Shown: positions 25,275-36,153 of the stretch, one piece after another
Layout of the letters: each line of letters opens with the position of its first letter
Position numbering within the stretch: the first letter of the stretch is position 1
Origin: Polytrichum commune
Taxonomy: Eukaryota; Streptophyta; Polytrichopsida; Polytrichales; Polytrichaceae
DNA length: 64,000 nt
Reading direction: 5' to 3'
Assembly (NCBI GenBank): GCA_950295325.1
Contig: OX485806.1
Coordinates: 498,001-562,000 of the forward strand
The notes under the pieces: model-generated
The model's input: only the letters and a program-made list of their open reading frames with translations
Database searches by the model: none
What the model was told of the DNA's origin: nothing
Made by a program: the position numbers and the translations under genes

Positions 25275-26225
25275 CTCCAACCATCCATTGTTGTATGCCA
25301 CGCCAACTTTGCTACCCCTCAAGTCACATATGCCCAATGCTTTGTTGTCCTTACTAACGTTAACTCCATCATCCTCTATCGAAGCACAACCATTCACATC
25401 GATGACCTCCAAAGTGGTGAGGCGTTCCAAGCCGTGTATATGCGTCAATTGTTCACACCCCTCCAAGTTCAAGTGCACCAATGATGTCATTGGCATTAAG
25501 GATGGAATCTCCATAAGATTCCTACAACCCTCTAGGTTTAGGTGCTCCAAGCACTGTGGCAATGCTTCAATTATCAACAAATCATTGCAATTTGAAATTT
25601 GCACCTGGCGCAAACACTTCAGCTCTCCCAGACTTCGGGGAATGCGGGAGATCTTGTCCACCTTATACATGTGAAGAGATTGCAAAGCGGTAACCACTCC
25701 TAAAGAATCACTCAATCGCATGGACACATCTTCACCACCACTTACAGATAGATGAGTTAGTGCTTTTAGTCGGTCAAATCCCGCAGGGACACCACCTGTA
25801 GGAACGTCCATGGATAATGAGGTGAGGGATGTGAGCAACCCAAGGTCCGTTGGAAGGGGCCACCCTCTTGTTTCTATCATTTCCAACTTCTTCAACTTCT
25901 TGAGCCCAACATCAGGTTCTTCATGGTTGACCAATCTTCCCGATTCCATTGGCATTCCCTTCAGACTATCGCAGCCCCTCAAATACAATGTTTCTAGGCC
26001 TACCAAACCCCCAAAGGTATTTGATAAGGTAATCAATTCCCCACAAAATCTTAGATCCAAGTGTTCTAATTCCGTCAAGAGACCAATAGAGTTCGGTAGC
26101 GTCTTCAAATTCTTACAGTGTCTCATTTTTAATATCTTCAATTTTGGTACGCTCCCACCAAAATTATTCGGAAGTCCAACCAAGGTCTTGCACACCTTCA
26201 ATTTCAACACTTCGAGCCGCGGGAG
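25275..26225 (-). other. TNL exon 5: main LRR block
   Basis: 317 codons between TTCTTGTAG and GAG|GTAAGG. Repeats follow the pattern LxxLxxLxLxxCxxLxxLPxxxG, for example KLKILKMRHCKNLKTLP, ELEHLDLRFCGELITL and LVHLNLEGCEQLTHIHGL. Confidence 0.87.
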
Positions 26226-26909
26226 CTACAAGAAGACATGTCATAATCAAAATGTAAGCATATTCTCCATTTGTGAAACATTACCTTAATTAAATACTAG
26301 TTCAAGTAACTAGAGAAAAATTGTTTATTTTTTGACTCATGTTTGACACCATCAATGATATTTGAAGCTTTAATTTCTATAAATCTTATTATTAATTTCC
26401 TAGTTATCTATTCCTGGGGAGCCACAATAACAAGCAGTTGATCAGACCTAAAACCATCATTCTGAAAAGTATGCAAACATACCATGGTCCTCTTCCCATT
26501 GTAAATGAGTCCCCACTCCATAATAAACTAATCCACATTTGATAAAACCCACTCTTTTGGTTGTTAATTGATCATTATGTACCATATGCCATACATACTC
26601 CAACTCCTACAAGAATATTATTTTGAAGTTTTCCATAATTTGGTCTTATGAACGTGTGGACCCATAAATGTGGTCATCAAATGCCCATCACACCATGCCA
26701 TGTATACGTCATGGCAAGTCGCCAAGTCATGCACCATGGCAACTTAGCATGTCTAATTTCAAGATGTGGCACCCCATTATTACATAACAATTGGGAATCA
26801 ATATTGACCACACTATTTAAAATTGTGTACAAAGTAAAAAAGTTTCAAAATAAATGAGGATTTATATTTATGTGTCGCTAATCCATTACAAATGTAAAGG
26901 CTCTTTTAC

Positions 26910-26993
26910 CTGAATATTGGCATCGTTCTCCCAAAGACAAGTCAATTGATGACAATCGCTGAGGTCCAAATCAACGAGGTGTGCCAAATTCAC
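26910..26993 (-). other. TNL exon 4: single-LRR micro-exon
   Basis: An 84-bp exon of exactly 28 codons, phase 0, flanked by TTCCCAG and GTAAAA. It encodes one repeat (NLAHLVDLDLSDCHQLTCLW) that duplicates the end of exon 3. One-repeat exons of this kind are a known way LRR length changes. Confidence 0.85.
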
Positions 26994-27187
26994 CTGGGAA
27001 GGTAAAAATGAAATCAATGTGAACACCGATATCTCTTAGGCAACTGCCTTGGTGGGTGGGTCATAACAACTAGAATCAAACTCGGCCTACTAAGGATGAT
27101 AACCATTACAACAAAAATGCTGAAATACAAATTTCAATTTAAGCCTTATCCAATCATGTCAGTTGGGAAAAACTCAGTAACACTTAC

Positions 27188-27502
27188 CATGACATCGACA
27201 TTTCTCTTCCAAAGACATTCCAGGTGGTCACTACAGCTGAGATCTAGGACAACCAGGTGTGGCAACTTCAACTGCGGAGGAAAACTTGTCAATCGCATGC
27301 ACCTCCATTGGAGCCATCTTAGTTGTTGGGACCAACTAGAGAAGTCATCGTCCACCACAGTGCACCCATCCAGTCTAAGCAAGTGCAACTCCTGCATTCT
27401 TCCCACTTTACTAGCTTCACAAGATAGAGTAGATTCCTCAATGTAATAACGCACATCTGGATTTTCTACTGTTAAACAGATCCCCCGAGTCTTGGTATTC
27501 AC
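27188..27502 (-). other. TNL exon 3: NB-LRR linker and first LRRs
   Basis: Phase 0 at both ends (GTGTAG|GTGAAT and GTCATG|GTAAGT). It contains VNTKTRGICL, the usual post-NB strand, then QLRWLQWRCM and LVVLDLSCSDHLECLWK, the standard plant TNL first-repeat wording. Confidence 0.85.
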
Positions 27503-27871
27503 CTACACACGATATAATGCACATCAATCAAATTAATTCCAAATCTTATTCATTTCCCACACAGAATGTCAAAACATAACATCAAAATCCCTCAAGAATG
27601 TAGAAGTCAATCCACGACAAATATACCCTCCTACAGGCCCCACAGTACTCATTGGAGACTTTGTCTACATTGCAGGACTAGACTAAACTCCAAACAAACA
27701 AACATCAAAGCAGATGCCCGTCATATCTGCATGTCCATCAAAAGATCGTCAATACTTTTGTCTCTTTTCATTTAAATTTGTCGTAGAATAGTCTCACATA
27801 ATCCTGCCTCACTTGTCCGTAAACTACCAAGTCAAATCTGCAGTCAGAAATCATGATACCTTGACACTTAC

Positions 27872-28994
27872 CTTCCCACGCCTCAATTCTTTCTCGGCTA
27901 TGGCCGGATCCCACAAGTGTGTCCATTTTTTTGTTGGTTGTCGCCCTTCCTTCTTACCATCCGTCTCTACTATTTTTCTTCCCATGTCACGAAGGACATC
28001 ATGCATTCTCAATGTGTCATCCTTGTCCAATTTTACCAGTGACATGTCTATCAGATTCTGTAATGATGAGGCTGGAGTTTTCAAACAACTGCAACTACAA
28101 TTGCTACACGACTTCCAAATTCTCATTGCTACTTCTTGCTTCACGCCGATTAGCATGCATGCAATATCTCGGAACATTGCCCTGTCCCCATCTGTGGGCA
28201 ACCCATCATAACAGATTCGCAGCTTGTCAATAATCTCCGTATTCCCCTGCAGCACTTTCACTGATTCCTTCCATATTTCCATATCCTTCTAGCCAAACAA
28301 GTAACTGCCCATCACTGTAAGAGCCAATGGAAGTCCGCCACAAGCGTCTGAAATGGTCTTTGCCAATTCAACAAAGCCTTTGCTTGGTGTCTCACTCCCA
28401 AATGCATGGATGTTGAACAGACGCTGTGAGTCAGATTTGTCCATCGTTTTCACTTCATACACGGCCTTGGAGGCTGCAGGTAGAGTTTTCATCGCATCCT
28501 CCAACACATCCCATGCCCGTGATGTGATCACAATCCGAGACTTCAATCCAAGCTCATTAATCTCAGGGATAAGAGCTTTGAATTGATTTAAGTCACTTAT
28601 ATCATCAACAATGACCAACACACTCCGGTCCTTCAAAGCACCACGTAATCTGCGTGTATAATCACGCTGATCGTTACAGTGCCACTCGAACCCAACGGCT
28701 AAATCGCATAGAACATCATTCTGCAACACGGAAGTCTGACTTGACCGCACATCCTTTACAAAACAATAACGATCAAAACGTTGAGATGAAACAAAGTGGT
28801 TGTATACTTCCATGGCAAGGGTCGTCTTGCCAATACCGCCCATCCCAACTAGACCAATAACACTCACACTCTCAAGTGTCTTCACCACATCCATCATGGA
28901 CTTCTCGAACCCGATTCGTCTTCCTGGTAGCAAATCAGGGGGCAGTGCATTTCGAACTTCCACCACGATCCTTCTTATCAGTTCGTGCTCATTT
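27872..28994 (-). other. TNL exon 2: NB-ARC domain with nonsense codon
   Basis: The acceptor TGGACTCCAG precedes 28994, and the split Gly codon joins VNG to NEHELIRR as in related TNLs. The exon runs from the TIR-NB linker through ARC2 and the MHD motif to ELRRGK|GTAAGT at 27872. The TAG at 28289-28291 sits one base from a lysine codon (AAG). Confidence 0.88.
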
Positions 28995-29286
28995 CTGGAG
29001 TCCACAAACACCAACAAACACAATGTGATGCCTCATCAGCCTCTGGAATCAAGGCAAGTGGCCATAAGCCAAATTGTAGCAACATATACGTTATGATTTT
29101 GGGTCAATTTATACAACTTTATTGGGCTAACCCTTACGTAACTTTGACGTTGTAATCATGGAAGGCAGTTCCACTCTTCTGAACGGGAGATCCTGAACAA
29201 CAACATGCTTCCTAAAACTTTTCATCAAATGTGGTAATTAATATCAGCACACACTGAAGAAACATCAGCACCACAGAGAGTCTCAC

Positions 29287-29774
29287 CCATTCACTTCATC
29301 CATTCGAAAAGCCCTGTAATCAGCAACTTTCTGAAGAGCTTCCTTCCATATCGGGATCTTCTCTGTCCTCCCACGCTTTCGGTGCTTTTTGAAGGCCTCC
29401 ATGTACGGCCCATCCTCGGGTCTTCGCAGGTTTCCTGCCTCCACGTCATAAAATACGGGAATTATCCGTCCCTTGCTCTCCAACATCGCACACAACTCGT
29501 CCAGACAATATTTAGATTCTGCATACCCCTTGGAAAAGATGGCCACGTGAACAAAAGCACCTCTCAGTACTTTGTCAATTTCTTCAAAAACCGGCAGCGC
29601 ATACCCAATGTCCTCTGCATCCAGAAATGGTGGAATTCCATAACTGCTCAGAGCAGCATAGAGATGAGCCACAAATGTCTTCTTCACGTCCGGCCCCCGG
29701 TGATTTATAAACACGTCATATTCACGAGACTTCCATGTTGTTGCTCCAGCAGCAGTAGTAGCAGACATTTCCAT
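29287..29774 (-). other. TNL exon 1: TIR domain
   Basis: ATG 29774 is chosen as the first Met of MEMSATTAAG; the TIR fold starts at REYDVFINHRG. The exon ends AATGG|GTGAGA (donor at 29286). The segment between the beta-B strand and helix C (DAEDIGYALPVFEEIDKVL) is shorter and less charged than in typical TIRs, but the SKGYAESKYCLDEL block with the catalytic Glu is kept. Confidence 0.88.
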
Positions 29775-30091
29775 TAGATATAGATTCCTACAATCTTCAG
29801 AATGAGTGGGTACCTGTCTTCGATTCCTGCTTGAATCAATTTACGTATGGTGGTGTGAAAGAACTTTCTGCACAACGAGCAGGTTACACTAGCTTACACC
29901 ATTCTCCAACTACACTAATAACGTCCCCATGTGCATGGTATAGTACAAGCCAAAATCCCTGACTCTTTCGGACATTATATGTTTAGAGCCCTAGCCATGT
30001 CCTAGGTACACCAAGTTGCACAGACTCCTTCAATACTTCCTCCTCAACGTGTTGCAGCTCCAAATCTACACTGCCCTCAGCTACCACTAGA

Positions 30092-30361
30092 TCATTGGGA
30101 GCCAAAAAGTTCAAAACACATAAGTCTTCCAGGCCAATTACCATCCATTTCACTACATTCGAACAGGAAGTCCTTACACTTCCACTCTCTCATGGTGATT
30201 TCAAAGCTCATATCACAGAACATAGCGTTGCCACGACAATTCTTCATGTCATCTTCGCACTCAAAATGGAAGACCAAACGCTTTCTTGTAACTGGAACGT
30301 GTGTTCTTCGTGCTACACTGATCAGAGTGTTACTCCAAGAACCATAAAATTCCACATCCAC
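30092..30361 (-). CDS. Orphan ORF or last exon, unrecognised
   Basis: The frame reads VDVEFYGSWSNTLISVARR, then KRLVFHFECEDDM, MSFEITMREWKCKDFLFEC and a C-terminus GRLMCFELFGSQ. A good acceptor (CATCTCACATAG) lies just upstream, so it may be the last exon of a minus-strand gene whose 5' part is lost or lies in 31-34 kb. Alternating polar and hydrophobic strands recall the beta-rich post-LRR domains of TNLs, and a TNL lies next to it. That link is a guess. Confidence 0.3.
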   Translation of the reverse strand: MDVEFYGSWSNTLISVARRTHVPVTRKRLVFHFECEDDMKNCRGNAMFCDMSFEITMREWKCKDFLFECSEMDGNWPGRLMCFELFGSQ

Positions 30362-30525
30362 AACCTATGTGAGATGCGTTGCACATAAGTCTTTTGCGTG
30401 AAAAAATCAATGATTGAAGGGAATGCCATTGTTGACACCAAGGAAAATCACTGGGCACAAAGGAAATAATATGTCACACAACAAGGCTACCTTGCTTGTT
30501 CCCAGAGATCACAACTGCAGAGCTA

Positions 30526-30889
30526 CACTAAATATGACATTTAGTGTCATATGGTGTTCAATGTCACTATGGTAACTTTCGGATGGTGCTTCTTATGAAC
30601 AAGTGACCAATTATTGTCATGGATGATGGATGAGTTCATCCATTGGCCAAATCCCTACCTTCTCTTGTGCGCAACCTGTGATGAAATATAATCATGGATG
30701 ATTCAAATTAGGATGAAAAATTACTTGGTAAGCGACTGTAATTGTAAATCTATGACCCCCCAAATATTTGACAAGGATCGACAAAATAATCTTGGCATAA
30801 CATTCTGTCGTGGCGACACTACACTGCGGTTTTCAATTAGTTTTGAGTATGACAATTAGAATTGCTGACACAAAATATTATATTTAGTG
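30526..30889. mobile_element. 364-bp MITE, CACTAAATATGA ends (copy 2)
   Basis: It starts CACTAAATATGACATTTAGTG, itself a small hairpin, and ends ATATTTAGTG. TA dinucleotides flank both sides (30524-30525, 30890-30891), as in the copy at 18990-19345. It is non-coding. TA flanks suggest Tc1/mariner-like mobilisation, but the CACTA start and other copies leave this open. Confidence 0.7.
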
Positions 30890-31769
30890 TACTCTCGGTA
30901 CCCTCTCCAACACTGTCCCAAAATCGACCACAGTTCTACACAAACATTCACCTTACCCTTCAACCATTCCTCCCTGCAATCAGTAAGAGTTTACATTAGT
31001 ACATGTATTACTACTACCTTGGACTTGTGCCCTCCAAGGCTGACGACAACAAAGGGATTACCATAAAAAGACATATATACATATATACATTTTACTCGTA
31101 TGCACATAAACTATAAACTACACATATGTAACTTCAAAAATAGAGACCACTTAGAAAACAAACTCCAGGATATACAATATGCTTGGATTTAATTCACCAA
31201 ATGATCCATGGGAACTCACACTTTCACTGCAGCAAGTTCCCTATAAGCTCAAGTCATCTTATGTATTTTCCCCAGTGCGGAACAAATACTATCAAGATGC
31301 ACACTCCTATTACGTCACAATATACCTGATTTTCAAATAAAGTGCATGCCTACTTCAAGTGCAGATAGATCTCCAAAAACCGTCCAACAGATTCCAAACA
31401 TCATAGTCTTCAACAAACTCTACGAAATATACTCAGTACGCAACCTTAACAACTCCCAGTTTGGTTCCCAAATACTAAAGTGGGAGTTGAAAATGGAAGA
31501 AGACCACAACAAGGGATTTGGAAAACAAGGAGATCACTTGGGTTTTAAGAGGTTGTCCTCTATACGATTCTCAAGACTCTCTAACCCATACATGTAGTTG
31601 GAGTCCCGAAATTATAGAATTGCAAATAATGATTTTTCATCCTTTTCCGGCACGAAACAAGGGTCCAGAAGAGCAATAAGAACTATCTCCTCTTTGCAGA
31701 GAATTTTGCGTCCCACTTCTACATCCATCCAAAAAAACCATTATACAAAACACTTCTGAATCACCCCTT

Positions 31770-32310
31770 TCCACCTGAAACTTCTAGGCGGATTTCACGG
31801 GTATACACTACAACTACAAGGTTTGCTTCTTCATCCTGAAAGAGAAGTCGAATGGGGAAGGGTATTCAGTCCTCATGAATCACGTTGCCCTTTGTCCTAG
31901 TATGGCAAGCAATTCAGTACTTAAGAAGCCCTAACTCCCATTTGCACAACAGACAAGAAGTAGCCATGTCCTGTGCGCCCAGGAAACCTAGATAGACGAT
32001 GTTGCCCACCAGGTTGCACTCCTTGCCTGTCTCGTTCTAGTATTGTTCATCCGATATCCGAAGCGACATGATCAAGGTCACAAAGCTAGGCTACATGACA
32101 AGGACGGTGCTCATTACTGTATTGGCCTTCAAAAGATACCACAATTCCCACTACCCCAGAGTTCATCACATTGCCCAACATGGTGTTAAATGCATTTTCA
32201 ATCTATACGATCAAGCAACTTTGACTTCAATATATGTCCGAGGGACTGCCACATGGGTCATAGACCGTCCACCATGCCTTCAAGGGCTAAGTAACTATAG
32301 CTTGGACATA
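31770..32310 (-). pseudogene. Degenerate coding-like stretch, unidentified
   Basis: One minus-strand frame stays protein-like with scattered stops: THVAVPRTYIEVKVA, then TLVMSLRISDEQY-type sequence, CNLVGNIVYLGFLGAQDMAT, SCLLCKWELGLLKY and EEANLVVVVYTREIRLEV. The Cys pair in SCLLCKW could be a metal site. It may be an old transposase or a decayed gene. I cannot name the family. Confidence 0.2.
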
Positions 32311-32512
32311 TTGAAAATTGACAGATGATTTCCACACCGCATCTTAGCATGGACTTCCTGGACACTACATCAATAAATTCTGATTTATGAAGTTATTAAA
32401 TATAGGTGTTTCCTAATCTGAACCCAGGCCCTCGTGTTGAAAGCACGATCGGTTTAAGCAACAATCTGTAAAGTCTGCATCTGGGCAAAGCTAGCCCTAT
32501 GTAACCATAGCA

Positions 32513-33509
32513 GCATGGGCTGAGGGTTTCTTACACAACCTGTATCAATAATTGTCACTAGCTCATTTGTACACAGATCGGAATCAAATGTACTGATGTC
32601 GGTACTAGTGAATACAATAGCCTCAATAGACCTCGATCCTAATCCCTACACAAAAGCTTGTCTATCCATCTGTCTGTTTGAAACGTCGAAGGAAATTTGA
32701 CTTCATTTCCACTTACTACGCAAGAATCTAATGGATGGCGGGATGGTTGATATCAGTCCACAAAGCTCTGGCACATCTCTATCTTGTTAGGAAGTGTTTG
32801 TATATCAGTGCACAGGCTTACATCTACGCCAAGCCATTGCTGCTACAACACTTCACCCTTACGAACCAATTTCCAATTCAACAATCACAGCACACGGAGA
32901 TAACGATCATCTCTAACACCACAACACACCACCCTGAACCGCATAACAAGCCCACCGAGAAGGTCTCAGACATTCCTAAATGTACGTACCTCATAACAAG
33001 CCTACGTCCTTGCGCATGGGCTGAGGATTTCTTACACAACCTGTATCCATTTTTGTGACTAGCTCATTTGTACACAGATCGGAATAAAACGTCCTGATGT
33101 CGGTACTAGTGGATACAGTACTCCTCAACAGATCTCGATCCTAATCCCTAAACAAAAATTTCTGTCTATCTATCTGTCTGTTTGGCACGTCGAAGGAAAT
33201 TTGACTTCATTTCCACTTCCCACGCAAGAATCCAATAGATGGTGGGATGGTTCATTCAGTCCACAAGCCTCTGGCACATCTCTATCTTGTTAGGAAGTGT
33301 TTGCATATCAGTGCACAGGCTTACATCTACGCCAAGCCATTGCTGCTACAACACTTCACCCTTACGAACCAATTTCCAATTCAACAATCACAGGACACGG
33401 ACATAACGATCATCTCTAACACCACAACACACCACCCTAAACAGCATAACAAGCCCACCGAGAAGGTCTCAGACATTTCTAAAAGTACCTCACAACAAGC
33501 CTACGTCCT
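32513..33509. repeat. 501-bp tandem duplication
   Basis: 32513-33013 and 33014-33509 align end to end at high identity: GCATGGGCTGAGG, CTCATTTGTACACAGATCGG, CTCTGGCACATCTCTATCTT, CACCCTTACGAACCAATTTC, ACCGAGAAGGTCTCAGACAT. Each copy keeps a 100-codon plus-strand opening, which is a by-product of the duplication. No known protein is visible. Confidence 0.88.
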
Positions 33510-33870
33510 GCCGGAGCTCGTTCACCCTTCGACTAACTTAGTACCGCTTCTCTTCTTCCTCGATCAACCGCGCTCATGCGATCAAAGCTCCCGGAGGCTA
33601 CAGGTATCTTAGCACCCGATCGACACACCGATACAAAGCTGGCGAGGCCAGGGATCCGCCTGCGATTGTGGTAGGGAGCCAAACCACGACAACGGCGAGT
33701 AGCAAAGTGGGAGGAAGAAGCGAGCGAGGGACGGAGAGAAAGGGGAAACACTGAAAGCTTCGTGTTTGGGTTGGTTGTCTGAGAGTCTGGAGGCCAGACA
33801 AAGTCCAGCGGAGAGACGACACTGTAGCAACGGATGCATGACGTCTGGATGGATGCCATCATTCGTCTCT
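33510..33870. promoter_or_regulatory. GC- and CpG-rich island, possible promoter/5' exon
   Basis: This is the only markedly GC- and CpG-rich stretch between 30 and 45 kb. Three overlapping minus-strand frames are open, as expected for a GC-rich 5' exon rather than a conserved protein. It could be the promoter and first exon of a decayed minus-strand gene that included the ORF at 30092-30361. Confidence 0.3.
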
Positions 33871-34133
33871 ACGACCCTCTTTCACAATTGGCGGTTTGGC
33901 AGCAGGGCTTCTTTTTGCACCCCTCACAACCACAAAGAAAGGCATGTAAAGTTTCAAATGAACATACCATTATATATTATTAAGCAGTGTGCGTACCATA
34001 ACATTATTCGACTCATGAGTTGTGTGCAATTGCCTTGCCTTCATATTCAGTTTGGAGCACTAGCATTTAAGCATCCAAAGGTTTTATTCTCCAATCTATT
34101 GCAGGGCCCATAACACAACTCATCATGTGAGTA

Positions 34134-34287
34134 ATGTTATGTCGTTCATGTGGGCTCTAAGAATATAACCATGAGATGCCCCAACTTCGTGCAAGGAGAA
34201 TCATATTAAAACTTCATGTGAGTCTCCTTGCACTAGGTTGGGGCATCCCATGATTACATTCTCATGGCCCATATGAATGATCAACAT
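34134..34287 (+). ncRNA. MicroRNA-precursor-like hairpin
   Basis: Two ~73-nt arms pair almost without gaps around a loop of about 8-10 nt. The best-paired core is ATGCCCCAACTTCGTGCAAGG (34176-34196) against TTGCACTAGGTTGGGGCATCC (34229-34249), with three mismatches or G-U pairs. Size, single stem, small loop and few bulges all suit a plant MIRNA locus. A short MITE would fold the same way, and I saw no other copy in this window. I do not recognise the mature sequence. Confidence 0.45.
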
Positions 34288-34564
34288 TGCTTAGTAATGT
34301 TATGATCTTGCCCATTGGAAGAAAGTGAAAATGAAAAAATGCATGTCACATGGGAACACGAAAGAAAAATAAGCCCATTCAAAGAAAGGTCCCCTCAACC
34401 ATTATATGTCAACGGCATCCCATAACTATGGGCACACAATGTTGTATTCTATAATATATAAACCACACTTTGATTTTGTACACACCCAAGAGATACGAGT
34501 CAACTTCTACACCTGTAAGGACACCCAAACTAGACTCAATTTGACTTTGTGTTGACTTTCTAAG

Positions 34565-34713
34565 GATAAAAGACATGCAATTTATTTTATTTAAAAAAAA
34601 TATGACTTCAATTTTATTTCTTCTCATGGTATTGAAGTGGAGTTCTTCGTTTGCTAATGTTTGTCATGTAAGATAACATAGCATTGGGAAGAATCGAACT
34701 AACAATTACATTT
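34565..34713. repeat. Repeat C copy 2, left part
   Basis: It matches 20670-20719 plus 23664-23750: TCTCATGGTATTGAAGTGGAG, AATGTTTGTCA, AAGATAACATAGCATTGG. It ends at TTACATTT (34706-34713), the left target duplication of the inserted element. Confidence 0.7.
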
Positions 34714-34973
34714 AAACACCGGTTTCGTCAAAAGTGCAATTCAATATGTAAAAGTGCACATGAACAAATTATTGCAAACGCATAGATTTCAATGAAAATA
34801 CGACCATATTATAATTGTATTGGCTATAAAAAAAAAATTATAAATATGGGTACATTTAGATCAATGTTCTTGGTCATTAATCAAATTATAATTTGATGAT
34901 TTTTGTAAAAAGACTTCATCCTACAATAAGATGAGGAATTCATTTTATGGGAGTTATGTATAATTATAAAATA

Positions 34974-35147
34974 AAAACCAATTACGGTTCCACAACGTGT
35001 GGCATATGCCCCACCCCCTTAAAACTTGAAAAAAAACTAATTACTGCTTGACAAGGTGAGGCATATGCCCCACCCCCTTAAAACTTGAATAAAAACTAAT
35101 TACGGCTCCACAAGGTGTGGCATATGCCTCACCCCTTTAAATCTTGT
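34974..35147. repeat. Three-unit ~61-bp tandem repeat (GTG(A/T)GGCATATGCC core)
   Basis: Each unit has CCACAAGGTGTGGCATATGC, then C-rich CCCACCCCCTTAAAACTTG and an AT spacer ACTAATTACGG. The core resembles the palindrome of the larger array at 36154-37017 inside the same element. Confidence 0.85.
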
Positions 35148-36153
35148 TTTTTATAATATATATTATAATAACTTATATTTATAATATTTATATATATTAG
35201 ATTAAATATTTATAGAAATTCTATTTTATTTCCAAAAAACTAAATAATGAGTACGTATGTGTAGAATAATGCCACCGGCCCACCTAAAAAAATTCAAGTG
35301 TAACTTCTTAAATTTGTGCATGATAGACCAATACAAAGTTTGTCCACACATATAAAATTAAAAAATAAACGTTTACCCTAAACCCTTAAACGCCGCTTAG
35401 GGTTAGGTCAAGTTTTTTAGCCGCCGCTCTTTTCCACCGCCGCTCTTCTCCAACACGGATCTACTTCGGCGCCTCTTACTCCTACAACTCTTACTCCAAC
35501 ACCTTCATGTTTCTCTCCGATGGTACCTCTTCACTCCTTCTTCTAATTATTATTCCTCAAAAGTTCAGAAGTTTTTCTAGTACTACACCGTCTAACCTAT
35601 TGCTGCAAATTTTGATCTTTTAGCTCTCTATCATCTTATTGCGTTCAATCCACTCTCCAATAACTCTAATGTCTTCATTTGCAGCTCAATTGATCTTCGA
35701 CTCTACTTTCACTTATATAGGCGCTTCAACACCAACTCTTATTCAATATTCAAATACCATTGTATTTTACATATTTTACGCTTATTTTCAACTTTATTTA
35801 AAATGTACTTCAATTCAACACTCTATTCATGTAATTGTTTAACTCTTCAATCTTTTTGGGATTCAGATCTAAATCTGATTTCGTTTTTCAAAATAACATA
35901 ATTTATTAATTATTACAAAATATTATAATATACTTAGTACATGTAGTTCATACTATGAGATTTTCGTAATAAATGCCTCATCTTCATTTTTCAAACTCTG
36001 GAATATATGATGTTTACCCTTATAGAATCCTTCAAAATCGGTATTACTCATCCGTATTGCTGAATTTTATTTTCTTCATTCTTAATTACAAAATATTATA
36101 TCACTTCTCTTCATTTCAAGTTGATGCAAATGTTTTGAATTTATTTTTTGGGG

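Larger units (their letters stand above)
24509..29774 (-). pseudogene. TIR-NBS-LRR (TNL) immune-receptor gene, interrupted by one in-frame TAG
   Basis: Six exons join in frame with GT-AG introns: 29774-29287, 28994-27872, 27502-27188, 26993-26910, 26225-25275 and 25078-24509, about 1176 codons. TIR: residues 16-155, with DVFINHRGPDVKKTF and the likely NADase glutamate E93 in YCLDELCAM. NB-ARC: P-loop GMGGIGKTT (213-221), kinase-2 VLVIVDD, RNBS-B SRIVITSR, GLPL CGGLPLAL, MHD 493-495. About a dozen LRRs span exons 3-5. Exon 6 is a post-LRR domain of the kind many TNLs carry. Known TNLs are cytoplasmic or nuclear sensors of pathogen effectors. The TAG at codon 398 (28289-28291), between GSYLFG and KDMEIWKE, would end the protein before MHD and the LRRs. 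Everything else is intact, so the lesion is recent, or a TIR-NB fragment is made, or the base call is wrong. Confidence 0.92.

Noticed and set aside
33533-33862. Minus-strand 109-codon ORF as a gene
   Set aside because: Three overlapping frames are open in the GC-rich island and none has a recognisable domain. Kept only as a possible 5' exon.
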